This document shows positions 16,435 through 24,785 of a stretch of DNA of 53,906 bases, one piece after another. How positions within the stretch are numbered: the first letter of the stretch is position 1; every line of letters starts with the position of its first letter. The notes under the pieces were generated by a model. That model saw nothing but the letters and a program-made list of their open reading frames with translations, was not told the DNA's origin and searched no databases. Both the position numbers and the translations under genes were made by a program. Origin of the DNA: CAYUWG01 sp964448285 (GTDB lineage: Bacteria; Bacteroidota; Ignavibacteria; SZUA-365); contig CAYUWG010000022.1 in NCBI GenBank assembly GCA_964448285.1, positions 1 to 53,906 of the forward strand, given 5' to 3'.

Positions 16435-17425
16435 CCGTGAGAAGCTTATCGACGATCTCCACGGATGAAACACCTTCCGCTTCCGCGTTGAAATTCGTCA
16501 CGAGGCGATGGCGCAGAACCGGTTTGGCAACTGCGCGTACGTCGTCCACGTCAGGTGTGTGACGACCGGACAACACGGCACGCGTCTTTGCACCGAGAAT
16601 TAAAAACTGCGATGCGCGAGGACCTGCACCCCATCGGAGCCATTCGTTGATGAACGTCGGAGCGCCGTTTTGATTCGGTCGCGTGCGCGTCACGAGATTC
16701 ACGGCATACCCCACGACGTGATCGGAAACAGGCACGCGCCTGACAAGCTCCTGGAAGAAACAGATGTCTTCAGCGTTGAGGACGGTTTTCAATTGAACGG
16801 TGCTTGGACTCGTTGTCGTCTTCACGATATCGATCTCTTCGTTCACTGAGGGATAGTTGAGCCAGAGGTTGAACATGAAGCGATCCAATTGCGCTTCGGG
16901 CAAAGGATAGGTCCCTTCCTGTTCGATTGGATTTTGTGTTGCGAGAACGAAGAACGGCTCCTGGAGCGTGTACTTGCTGCCCGCTGCGGTCACGCTGTGT
17001 TCCTGCATCGCTTCGAGAAGCGCAGCCTGTGTCTTCGGCGGTGTGCGGTTGATCTCATCGGCAAGCACGATGTTCGCGAAGACCGGCCCTTTGACGAAAC
17101 GAAACGCTTTGTGTCCCGTGGTCATGTCCTCTTCGATGATCTCCGTGCCGGTGATGTCGCTCGGCATGAGGTCGGGCGTGAATTGAATCCGGTTGAATTG
17201 CAGCTCGACAGCCTCTGCGAGCGTCTTGATCAGCAACGTTTTCGCAAGGCCGGGAACGCCGACGAGAAGGCAATGCCCCTTCGCAAGGAGCGCGACGAGC
17301 AACTGCTCGATGATCTCCGTCTGTCCGATGATGACTTTCCCGATTTCGTTTCGCAGCGCTTCATAGCGTTCATGGAGTGCGGCAACCGCTTGTACGTCGT
17401 CTAATTTCTGAAGTGAAGAAGTCAT
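16421..17425 (-). CDS. MoxR family AAA+ ATPase
   Basis: The 334-residue protein is a standard-length MoxR ATPase: Walker A GVPGLAKT (56-63), Walker B ANIVLADEINR (about 117-127), the MoxR-typical FTPDLMPSDITGTEI (82-96), and QNPIEQEGTYPLPEAQLDRF in the sensor region. MoxR proteins act as chaperone-like ATPases with vWA-domain partners to mature complexes or insert metals. Here a vWA membrane protein is encoded two genes downstream, with a T9SS subtilase between. In many Bacteroidota, MoxR lies beside SurA- and PpiC-type genes, as in this region. The end overlaps the longest reading of the next gene. Confidence 0.92.
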   Translation of the reverse strand: MTSSLQKLDDVQAVAALHERYEALRNEIGKVIIGQTEIIEQLLVALLAKGHCLLVGVPGLAKTLLIKTLAEAVELQFNRIQFTPDLMPSDITGTEIIEEDMTTGHKAFRFVKGPVFANIVLADEINRTPPKTQAALLEAMQEHSVTAAGSKYTLQEPFFVLATQNPIEQEGTYPLPEAQLDRFMFNLWLNYPSVNEEIDIVKTTTSPSTVQLKTVLNAEDICFFQELVRRVPVSDHVVGYAVNLVTRTRPNQNGAPTFINEWLRWGAGPRASQFLILGAKTRAVLSGRHTPDVDDVRAVAKPVLRHRLVTNFNAEAEGVSSVEIVDKLLTDGKT

Positions 17426-17427
17426 TG

Positions 17428-18816
17428 TTATCCGTTTGATGGTTGTGTGTGTTCTCGCGGGACACCGTCTGCATCGGTTATCGTCACAGAGCCGAAAGGA
17501 CTAAGTGTGTCCGCGAGTTCTTCCGCGTTTCCCGAGAGGGCAATCACCGTTCGCTCGGGATGAAAGTATCGCCGTGCAGCGTGCAGAATATCGTCCGGTG
17601 TCAGCGATAGTATTCTGCTCGTGAACGAGGCGTAATATGATTTCCCCAATCCATACAGTTCAATGCCAATAATTCTCTGCGCCACTTGGTTCGCCGTTTC
17701 GATCTGCATGGGGAAGTTTCCCGCGATGTAGTTCTTCGCCACCCGTAGCTCTTCTTCTCCCACGCGCTCCGACCTGATTCGCTCCATCTCATCCAGGATA
17801 ATCCGAATTGTCTCGGCAGTGACGTCGGTACGAACGTCCACTGATGCGGTAAACGGTCCTTCGAACGAGCGGGCGTCAAATCGCGAGTGCGCGCCGTAGG
17901 TGAATCCTTTCTGTTCGCGTAAAACCTGATTCAAACGGGAACCGAAGTATCCACCGAATATCGTGTTGAGCATCGATGCGGCATAGTAATCTTCGACGTT
18001 ACGCCTGATGCCTGCGTGTCCGACCGCGATCGATGACTGCACGGCAGTCGGTCGATGAACGACATGCACCTTCCGTTCGCCGGGAGATATCGGAGCCGCG
18101 TTCGAACGCCACTCATCGCCTCTTTCAAGATCACCGAAATGATTAAGTGCGAGACGGTGAATGTCATCCGGCTTCACATCGCCGACTGCAATGAGAAATG
18201 CGTTTGCAGGTGTGCATGACCGACGATGAAATTCTGCCAACCGTTCGCGGGTGATTTCGGAAATCGTCTGCTCCGTTCCTTCAAGTGGTTGTCCATAGGG
18301 ATGAGAGTCATATACCGCGTGTTGAAGTGCAAGGAACGCTTGGAAGGACGGATCGGAGTTCCGCTGGAGTATGTGCGCTACGTGCTGTTCCCTCACCCGC
18401 TCGCACTCTTCTTCAGCGAAGGTCGGATTACGAAAGACATCCGCGAGCACTTCGATGGCGGTATCGAGATAGCGGCTGAGTATCGAGACACCGACGCTCA
18501 TGCTGTCCCATCCGGCGTTTGCACCGATGGATCCGCCTAAGGACTCGATTTCCTCTACAATCTGAACCGCACTTCGCGTGGTCGTTCCTTTGATCAACAG
18601 TTCCGCGGTCATCGATGCGAGGCCGGGGAGTGATCCATCGAACATCGCGCCGCTGCGAGTAACGACATTCACGGAAACGAGCGGGAGGTCATGCTTTTCA
18701 TAGACGATAAGCTTCAGGCCGTTCGGAAGTACTTCCTCATAGTACTCGGGAAACGCCACGTCGCGCGGTATCCCGGCGGGTGGTGGTATGGAACGGTCAA
18801 TGTGTGATTTCGTCAT
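17428..18816 (-). CDS. M16 peptidase-like protein lacking the zinc motif (non-catalytic partner)
   Basis: This is a two-lobed M16B-type protein of 462 residues from the ATG at 18816, 14 bp after the preceding gene. An upstream in-frame start at 18918 would add 34 residues that lie inside that gene. Where active M16 enzymes have HxxEH, it reads GLASMTAELLIKGT, so the zinc ligands are missing. The C-terminal lobe keeps GYFGSRLNQVLREQKGFTYG, the substrate-positioning region with the R/Y pair typical of non-catalytic subunits. It probably forms a heterodimer with one of the two active M16 proteins encoded directly upstream. No signal peptide is evident. It sits 2 bp before the MoxR gene. Confidence 0.85.
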   Translation of the reverse strand: MTKSHIDRSIPPPAGIPRDVAFPEYYEEVLPNGLKLIVYEKHDLPLVSVNVVTRSGAMFDGSLPGLASMTAELLIKGTTTRSAVQIVEEIESLGGSIGANAGWDSMSVGVSILSRYLDTAIEVLADVFRNPTFAEEECERVREQHVAHILQRNSDPSFQAFLALQHAVYDSHPYGQPLEGTEQTISEITRERLAEFHRRSCTPANAFLIAVGDVKPDDIHRLALNHFGDLERGDEWRSNAAPISPGERKVHVVHRPTAVQSSIAVGHAGIRRNVEDYYAASMLNTIFGGYFGSRLNQVLREQKGFTYGAHSRFDARSFEGPFTASVDVRTDVTAETIRIILDEMERIRSERVGEEELRVAKNYIAGNFPMQIETANQVAQRIIGIELYGLGKSYYASFTSRILSLTPDDILHAARRYFHPERTVIALSGNAEELADTLSPFGSVTITDADGVPREHTQPSNG

Positions 18817-18830
18817 GTCGTTTCGGAGTC

Positions 18831-20078
18831 TCAATTGAAAGGCAGATAGTACAGTGTTGCCGCGGAATCCGCCGAAAGATACGCATGACCCGCCTGAAGA
18901 ACAGTACCTTCGTCGCACTGTGCATAGCGTGAAAGCAACGTGCTGGCAAGAGCGGGATCGTCATAGAACAGTGCATAGTGACTCAGCTTGTCCGCACGCG
19001 CACTGTTCGTCGCAATGGTTTGGTAAAACCGCGTTTCAACGTGGTTGATCGCTCGTTGCACTTCATCGGATGGAAGCCCGTTTGAAAAGAGCTTCCCAAG
19101 TTCGGAGTTGATCGCGTCGTGCAATTCTTCTGCGGTGTGCCCGGGATTTGCAACCGCGTAAATGACGAACGGGCTGTACTCCTGCCGTGGATCGATATAC
19201 GCGGACGCTTGACTCGCAATCTGTTTCTCGTACACGAGCGCGTGGTGTAATCGTGAACGCTCTCCGCAGCCAAGGATCTCCGTTAACACGTCCAGGTCAT
19301 AGAACTCGTTCTCCACTTCGGAAGGAGCGCGAAAGCCAACGAAGACCGCGGGAAGCGGAACGTCGTCGTGAATCCTGAGAGGTTCGGATGTCTGGAAAGC
19401 AGGGAGTTCGTGTTTCGAAGAGGTGATCCGTGGTTGCGAGGGAAGCGTTCCGAAGTACGTTTCGACCATCGTCATCGCCTGATCCGTTTCGAAGTCACCT
19501 GCAAGAGTTAAGACGGCATTCGCCGGATGATAGAACGTGTGATGGAAATCCTCGACGTCTTCCATACGCGCCGTTACGATATCTTCGAATGAACCAAGCA
19601 CGGAATGCTCATAAGGATGTCCCCGAAAAAGGCACTCGTTCATACGCAGTTCGACGGAGCCGTAAGGTTGGTTTACTTCCCGCTGCTTCTTCTCCTCCGT
19701 CACGACCTGACGCTGCGTTTCAAGGCTTTCGTTCGTCAATGCAAGCCCGGCAAGACGATCCGACTCCAACCATAACCCGAGTTCCATCTGATGCGCGGGA
19801 AGTACGATGTGGTAATTGGTTTTGTCCTCGTTCGTGTAAGCATTGTTGTATCCGCCGGCAGCTTCGCAGAGGTGGTCGTACATTCCTCGTGGTACGTTCA
19901 ATGAGCCGCTGAACATGAGGTGTTCGAACAAATGTGCGAAGCCGGTCCTTCCCGGAGCTTCATCGCGTGAGCCGACCTGGTACGCGACGTTGATGCAGAC
20001 TATCGGACTGCTGGAATTGCGATGCAGAACGACACGCAAACCGTTCGCAAGTGTGAAGAATTCGGAGTCCATCATCAT
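18831..20078 (-). CDS. M16B zinc metallopeptidase (pitrilysin family)
   Basis: The 415-residue protein carries the inverted zinc motif His49-Leu-Phe-Glu52-His53 (GFAHLFEHLMFSG) and the expected downstream acidic residues in the YNNAYTNEDKTNY region. Two M16 lobes are present. Enzymes of this family degrade peptides or process precursors, often as heterodimers with an inactive partner, and the gene downstream encodes such a partner. The start overlaps the stop of the preceding M16 gene as ATGA, which indicates translational coupling. No clear signal peptide is visible, so it may be cytoplasmic or use an unrecognised export route. Confidence 0.88.
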   Translation of the reverse strand: MMMDSEFFTLANGLRVVLHRNSSSPIVCINVAYQVGSRDEAPGRTGFAHLFEHLMFSGSLNVPRGMYDHLCEAAGGYNNAYTNEDKTNYHIVLPAHQMELGLWLESDRLAGLALTNESLETQRQVVTEEKKQREVNQPYGSVELRMNECLFRGHPYEHSVLGSFEDIVTARMEDVEDFHHTFYHPANAVLTLAGDFETDQAMTMVETYFGTLPSQPRITSSKHELPAFQTSEPLRIHDDVPLPAVFVGFRAPSEVENEFYDLDVLTEILGCGERSRLHHALVYEKQIASQASAYIDPRQEYSPFVIYAVANPGHTAEELHDAINSELGKLFSNGLPSDEVQRAINHVETRFYQTIATNSARADKLSHYALFYDDPALASTLLSRYAQCDEGTVLQAGHAYLSADSAATLYYLPFN

Positions 20079-21481
20079 GCGTCGTTTCCTTCACCACGCT
20101 TAGGAAGGCAATACAGGACCGTCGATGTTCTCTCATGCATGTAGGTCTTTGCTACGCGATGCACGTCCTCTATCGTGACGGAGCGGATCAAATCCAATTC
20201 GTGATTGATGCGCTCGATGTCTCCGTGCAGAACATGATACATGTTCAGGAGGTCGGCTCGCGAGTGAACGGTCGAAACGTCGCGAAGGAAGGAGGCTTCG
20301 ATCTGGTTCTTCGCCTTCTCGAGCTCTGCAGGTGTGATTCCGCGTTCTCGTACCGCTCGGATCTCTTCCCAAAACCGTTCTTCGATTTCTTCGGGAGTCT
20401 TCTCCTTCTGTGCCGTCGAACGAAAGACGAACAGTCCCGTCAGCTCCAGGGCGAACGCGAATGTGATCACGCCTTTCGCAACGCGATCACGATACACCAA
20501 CCGCTGATACAAACGCGAGCTGTCGCCTGAGGAGAGTACCAGTGAAAGCAACTCCAGAGGAATGCTGTCCGGGTGGTTCATGTCGGGAATGGGCATGCTG
20601 ATGACAATCGCCGGAAGCGGCACCGCATCATACACGATTTCACGGGCTTGCTGCGTTTGCTCTCCAATACCGGCAGATGGTCGATCGATAGAATGGTTCG
20701 AGTCAGGAATCTCGTCGAAATACAATCTCACCAAACGCTCAGCTTCATTTCGCTCGAAATCACCCGAGATGCACAGACTTGCATTCGAGGGACGGTAGAA
20801 CCGACGATGAAATGCGCGAACGTCTTCCAGCGTCATCGACCGAATGTCCTCCATCGTTCCAATCACCGGCCACTGATAGGGTTGCCCGGCAAACGCCGTG
20901 CGAAACAAATCCTCGTAGAGCGTGCCGTACGGCTGATTGTCGTAACGGGAACGACGTTCTTCCATGACCACGCTGCGCTGCAGTTCGAGTGTTTCTTCCG
21001 TGACGTTCAGACTCAACATGCGATCCGATTCAAGCCACAATCCCAGCTCAAGCCTGTGCGAAGGGAGCGTCTCGAAGTAATTCGTGCGGTCGAACGAAGT
21101 CGATGCATTCAATGAACCGCCTGCTTCCTGAACGAAGTGAAAGTGTTGGTTCGGTCCGACGTTCGCAGAGCCTTGAAACATCATGTGCTCGAAGAGATGT
21201 GCGAATCCGGTTTTGCCTGGCGCTTCATTCTTGGAACCGACATGATACCAGAGATTGACGGAGACGATCGGAAGGTCATGATTCTCGTGGAGGATGACAT
21301 GAAGTCCGTTTGAAAGCCGAAAGGATTCGAATTCGATTCTGGTACCGTTGGGTGCGATGGATTTCAATTGCGACGGCGTCGTTGTCTGCGATGAAAGTTT
21401 ACTGTCTGGCGATGATTCAGAGAAGGACGTTCCAATACACACTCTTTCGCAGGCTCTGAAGCCATTCGGTGTAGAGGTCAT
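20075..21481 (-). CDS. M16B zinc metallopeptidase (pitrilysin family)
   Basis: This is the second active M16 protein, with zinc motif His95-Leu-Phe-Glu98-His99 (GFAHLFEHMMFQG), the GGSLNASTSFDRTNYFE region and the C-terminal lobe (GDSSRLYQRLVYRDRVAKG). It is clearly paralogous to the gene downstream. From the ATG at 21481 the coding region overlaps the SurA gene by 65 bp; a GTG at 21442 or a TTG at 21367 could be the true start. The TTG would begin directly before the conserved region. It sits between SurA and the other M16 genes, so a role in clearing or processing envelope peptides is plausible but inferred. Confidence 0.88.
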   Translation of the reverse strand: MTSTPNGFRACERVCIGTSFSESSPDSKLSSQTTTPSQLKSIAPNGTRIEFESFRLSNGLHVILHENHDLPIVSVNLWYHVGSKNEAPGKTGFAHLFEHMMFQGSANVGPNQHFHFVQEAGGSLNASTSFDRTNYFETLPSHRLELGLWLESDRMLSLNVTEETLELQRSVVMEERRSRYDNQPYGTLYEDLFRTAFAGQPYQWPVIGTMEDIRSMTLEDVRAFHRRFYRPSNASLCISGDFERNEAERLVRLYFDEIPDSNHSIDRPSAGIGEQTQQAREIVYDAVPLPAIVISMPIPDMNHPDSIPLELLSLVLSSGDSSRLYQRLVYRDRVAKGVITFAFALELTGLFVFRSTAQKEKTPEEIEERFWEEIRAVRERGITPAELEKAKNQIEASFLRDVSTVHSRADLLNMYHVLHGDIERINHELDLIRSVTIEDVHRVAKTYMHERTSTVLYCLPKRGEGNDA

Positions 21482-22706
21482 TCTGTTTGAAGATGCGCGC
21501 GAAATTCATGATGCGCTGATAGTCGTCTTTGAGATTCGGTGCATGAGGGGGAATGCGTTTCTCCAACTTCACGATTGCAATGGCATAGTCGCGATCCATC
21601 GTGATTTTCTCCGGCTGTGATATTTCACCTTCAGCGAGTTTCTGTTGGATCAACCGCAAGTCAGCGGAAAGCTGCGCGACTTCGACTAACTGCATGTCGC
21701 CTCCCAACTGCTTCGTCAGGGGATCTTCCGAGTGTTCGCGTGCAAGAGCGGCAAAAACCTCTCCCGCGAGAATACGCTCCCGCAAGTGTTTCAAGCGCTC
21801 TATCACGATGGCATCGCTCTCGGCTGTCTTCTCAATGCGCAGCAGGATGTGCGATGTGCGTATCGCTTCGCCCTTTTTTTCATTGAGCTTGATGATGTGA
21901 AATCCAAACTGTGTCTCGATCACGTCGGAGAGTTCCCCCGGTTGAAGATTGAATGCGGCCTCCTCGAATTCCTTCACGAACACACCGCGCCGTGCTAATC
22001 CCAGGTCACCACCGTTGCGTGCAGAACCCACGTCGTCCGAATGCCTGCGTGCAAGCTCCGCGAAATCGCTTCCGTCGCGGAGACTGTCGAGAAGCGCCAA
22101 TGCTTTCTTGCGAGTTGCTTCTTTCAGGTCATCGGTCACGCGAGGGTATTGCGCAATGATGCGAAGATGCACCTGCTCCGGGATTTGCGGAAGGCTGTCA
22201 CGAAAAGCCTGGAAGAATTCCTCGACCTCGCGATTGGTCACCGTAACGGTTCCGAACTTCTCTCGCTGAAGCGATTCGATCATGAGCTTCTTCCGCACGT
22301 CCTCCCGGTACTCGCGTTTCAATTGCGCGACCGTCATCCCTGCTGTCTGTTCCAACTGCGACGTTCCGCCATAGGTCTGCTCGAGGTTTCTAATCTGTTC
22401 ATTCACCTGAGCCGTGACCATTTCCTCCGACACAGCTACGCTATCGAGCACCGCCTGGGCAAGCATCAATTTCGTGTTGATCAGTTCGTCGAGAACACGA
22501 CGACGCAAGGCAGGGTCCTGGCTGTCGATCTTACTGCGCATTCCCAATCTCAAAATCTGAATCTCGAGTTCGGAGAGTGTGATGATTTCATTGCCGACAA
22601 CGGCAACGATTTTATCGATATGTTTTGCCACTTGTGCGTGAATCGTTCCGAACGGAATGACAACAGGGAAGAGGAGGAGGACAGTTAGAATTTTCATGAT
22701 TCTCAT
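21417..22706 (-). CDS. surA: SurA-like periplasmic peptidyl-prolyl isomerase and chaperone
   Basis: The 429-residue protein begins with a signal peptide (about 1-25, ending near GTIHAQ). A SurA N-terminal helical domain follows (DKIVAVVGNEIITLSELE at about 31-48), then two parvulin domains at about 175-275 (LRIIAQYPRV to FGFHIIKLNE) and 282-385 (RTSHILLRIEKT to DYAIAIVKLE). This is the classic SurA layout and length. SurA escorts unfolded outer-membrane proteins across the periplasm. It lies directly downstream of two PpiC-type lipoprotein genes, so three parvulin proteins are encoded in a row. Confidence 0.9.
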   Translation of the reverse strand: MRIMKILTVLLLFPVVIPFGTIHAQVAKHIDKIVAVVGNEIITLSELEIQILRLGMRSKIDSQDPALRRRVLDELINTKLMLAQAVLDSVAVSEEMVTAQVNEQIRNLEQTYGGTSQLEQTAGMTVAQLKREYREDVRKKLMIESLQREKFGTVTVTNREVEEFFQAFRDSLPQIPEQVHLRIIAQYPRVTDDLKEATRKKALALLDSLRDGSDFAELARRHSDDVGSARNGGDLGLARRGVFVKEFEEAAFNLQPGELSDVIETQFGFHIIKLNEKKGEAIRTSHILLRIEKTAESDAIVIERLKHLRERILAGEVFAALAREHSEDPLTKQLGGDMQLVEVAQLSADLRLIQQKLAEGEISQPEKITMDRDYAIAIVKLEKRIPPHAPNLKDDYQRIMNFARIFKQNDLYTEWLQSLRKSVYWNVLL

Positions 22707-22760
22707 GGTTTCAATCGGGAAGCATTATATCCCGGTTCGTTCATACCGGACAAGGCGAAA

Positions 22761-24785
22761 TCACTTGCCCGAAACGGTTGCCGTGGAGATGGGTTTTGTG
22801 AATGCGTTCCTGAGATTCTCGGGGAACGTGACGACACGGTGCTTTTCCCGCAAGCGCCCAATCCAATTCTTCGTTTCACTTTTGATCTTCTCCTGCTTCG
22901 CTCTGCCAATCACTTCCATGCGCGCTTCCTCGAACGTTTTCACCCTGGCCGTATCTCTACCGTCCAGCTTGAGAATCGAGAATCCGATATCGTGTGCAAT
23001 GATCTCTGAAATTTGTCCGATCTGCATTTCGTTCGCTGCGCGTGAGAGCTCGTTCTTATCAATTGGGAGGAATCCCCAGGCACCGCCTTTTTCGAAGTAT
23101 CCCGGTCTTCGCGTGTTGCGGCTTGCCAGATCGTTGAAATCCGCACCTGCTTTCAAGCTATCGATAAGCGCTTGCGCTTGAGTTCTTCCGTAAACGTAGA
23201 TTTCTGAAAAACTCACACGGTCAGGGAAACGGAACTCCTCGCGGTGCTGCTCCCAATACTGTCTCTCTTCCGCTTCGGTCAACTCAACTTTCGAGAGGAT
23301 ATCTTCTTCTTCGAGTCTCCCGATGATCGAACTTTCTTCGTACTCGCGAACCAGTCGCGCGAACTCCGGATACTTCTCCTCAAATCCTTTGGTCATCTCT
23401 AAAAGAAGAAGCTGATCCGCAATGTTGATCGCGATCGTATCGATGTTTTCTTTCGTGAAGCGCTTCATCTGCACGGAGGGATTCTGCTTTATTTCGGGAA
23501 TCGCTTGTCGAACGGTAAAGGGCTTTCCGTTCAGCCGAAACAAAAAGGCGTCCTTCTCTCTATCCGTCAACTTCAGGTCCCAGTTCGGTGTCGAAGTTGT
23601 CACGGACGAATCGAACTTCGAAGCGATCATACGCACGACGTCAGAACTGATCGTGAACTCGTTCTTCTCTCGGAGCGCTTTCGTGAGATTGCGATAGTCA
23701 ATCCAGAAACGTTCTTTCTGATAGACTTGCTTGAGATGTTCTTTGCTGTCTTCGAACGGTTTGTGTTCCGCGCCTTCGTTGAGACGGATGATGTGCATCC
23801 CGAAAGCGGACCGAACGACGGGAGATGTTTCCCCGACTTTGAGGTTGAACAACGCTTCCTCGAACCGCGGTTCGAGGTATGTTCCGCGATCGACCCAACC
23901 TAATTCGCCGCCCTTCGCTCCCGAGACCGGATCCTGAGAATTACGCATCGCCAATTGTTCGAATGTCGCAAGTCCGCGCTTGAGTGAATCGAGTATGAGC
24001 GAGAGGTGTGCGTAGGCAGCGGCTGTATCGCTCGGATCGTCGATATTCAGCCGATAGAGAATCTGGCTTGCGTGAACCCGAGTCCGTGAGCTTTTTCTGC
24101 CGGTAAATTTGATGATGTGATATCCGTATGGCGAGCGCAGAGGCTGCGGATGGACCTCACCCGGCTTCATCGAAAAAAGCATATCGTCGAGCATCGGAAG
24201 CGTCGTTCCCGCAAGAACCCAACCGATATCTCCGCGCGTCTCTTCCTTCGTCGTTTCATCGCTGAAATGCATGACGAGTGAGTCGAAAGGCAACGGGCTG
24301 TTCCGAACGGTATCGAGAATCCTCAATGCTTTCTTCAACGTCGCGAGGGTGTCGCGCTGCTCGAATACATCTCTTTCCCACTTCACGATGATATGAGAGC
24401 ATCGGACTTCCTCTTTTCTCCTTTCATAGAGTTGCCATGCACCCGGTTCGATCAATTCCTTATCGAAGAGATAGCTGAACGCGAGTTGGTCTCTGTAATT
24501 CCGGATTTCCTTGCGCAACGCCGGATCGGAGTCAAAGCCTCGCTCGTGCGCTTCTTTGCGCTTGACCTTGAAGTCCACGAGCAAATCGAGGAACTCCCGT
24601 TTCTGCTGTTCAGAGCTTGGTGAATCGACGCGTGTGCGAAGATACATTTCCTCGAACTCCGGAACAGCGAGCGAATCGCTGCCGATGACCGCGAGTGTGT
24701 TCTTCTGTGACGAACATCCGATAAGTGCAACGAGGAGGATCGCGCCGATCCATCCGGCAATCCCGACTGAACGCATAATCATCAA
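22761..24785 (-). CDS. PpiC-type lipoprotein with three parvulin domains
   Basis: The 674-residue protein has a lipoprotein signal (AILLVALIGCSSQ, Cys near 24). Parvulin-like domains lie at about 128-230 (RCSHIIVKW to YGYHIIKFTG), 237-340 (HASQILYRLN to FGMHIIRLNE) and a more divergent C-terminal one at about 525-635 (VSFSEIYVYG to IGFSILKLDG). An intervening helical part may bind clients, as in SurA or PrsA. It is a tandem paralogue of the next upstream gene, whose stop overlaps its start as ATGA. It probably acts as an anchored periplasmic foldase for outer-membrane or secreted proteins. Confidence 0.88.
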   Translation of the reverse strand: MMIMRSVGIAGWIGAILLVALIGCSSQKNTLAVIGSDSLAVPEFEEMYLRTRVDSPSSEQQKREFLDLLVDFKVKRKEAHERGFDSDPALRKEIRNYRDQLAFSYLFDKELIEPGAWQLYERRKEEVRCSHIIVKWERDVFEQRDTLATLKKALRILDTVRNSPLPFDSLVMHFSDETTKEETRGDIGWVLAGTTLPMLDDMLFSMKPGEVHPQPLRSPYGYHIIKFTGRKSSRTRVHASQILYRLNIDDPSDTAAAYAHLSLILDSLKRGLATFEQLAMRNSQDPVSGAKGGELGWVDRGTYLEPRFEEALFNLKVGETSPVVRSAFGMHIIRLNEGAEHKPFEDSKEHLKQVYQKERFWIDYRNLTKALREKNEFTISSDVVRMIASKFDSSVTTSTPNWDLKLTDREKDAFLFRLNGKPFTVRQAIPEIKQNPSVQMKRFTKENIDTIAINIADQLLLLEMTKGFEEKYPEFARLVREYEESSIIGRLEEEDILSKVELTEAEERQYWEQHREEFRFPDRVSFSEIYVYGRTQAQALIDSLKAGADFNDLASRNTRRPGYFEKGGAWGFLPIDKNELSRAANEMQIGQISEIIAHDIGFSILKLDGRDTARVKTFEEARMEVIGRAKQEKIKSETKNWIGRLREKHRVVTFPENLRNAFTKPISTATVSGK

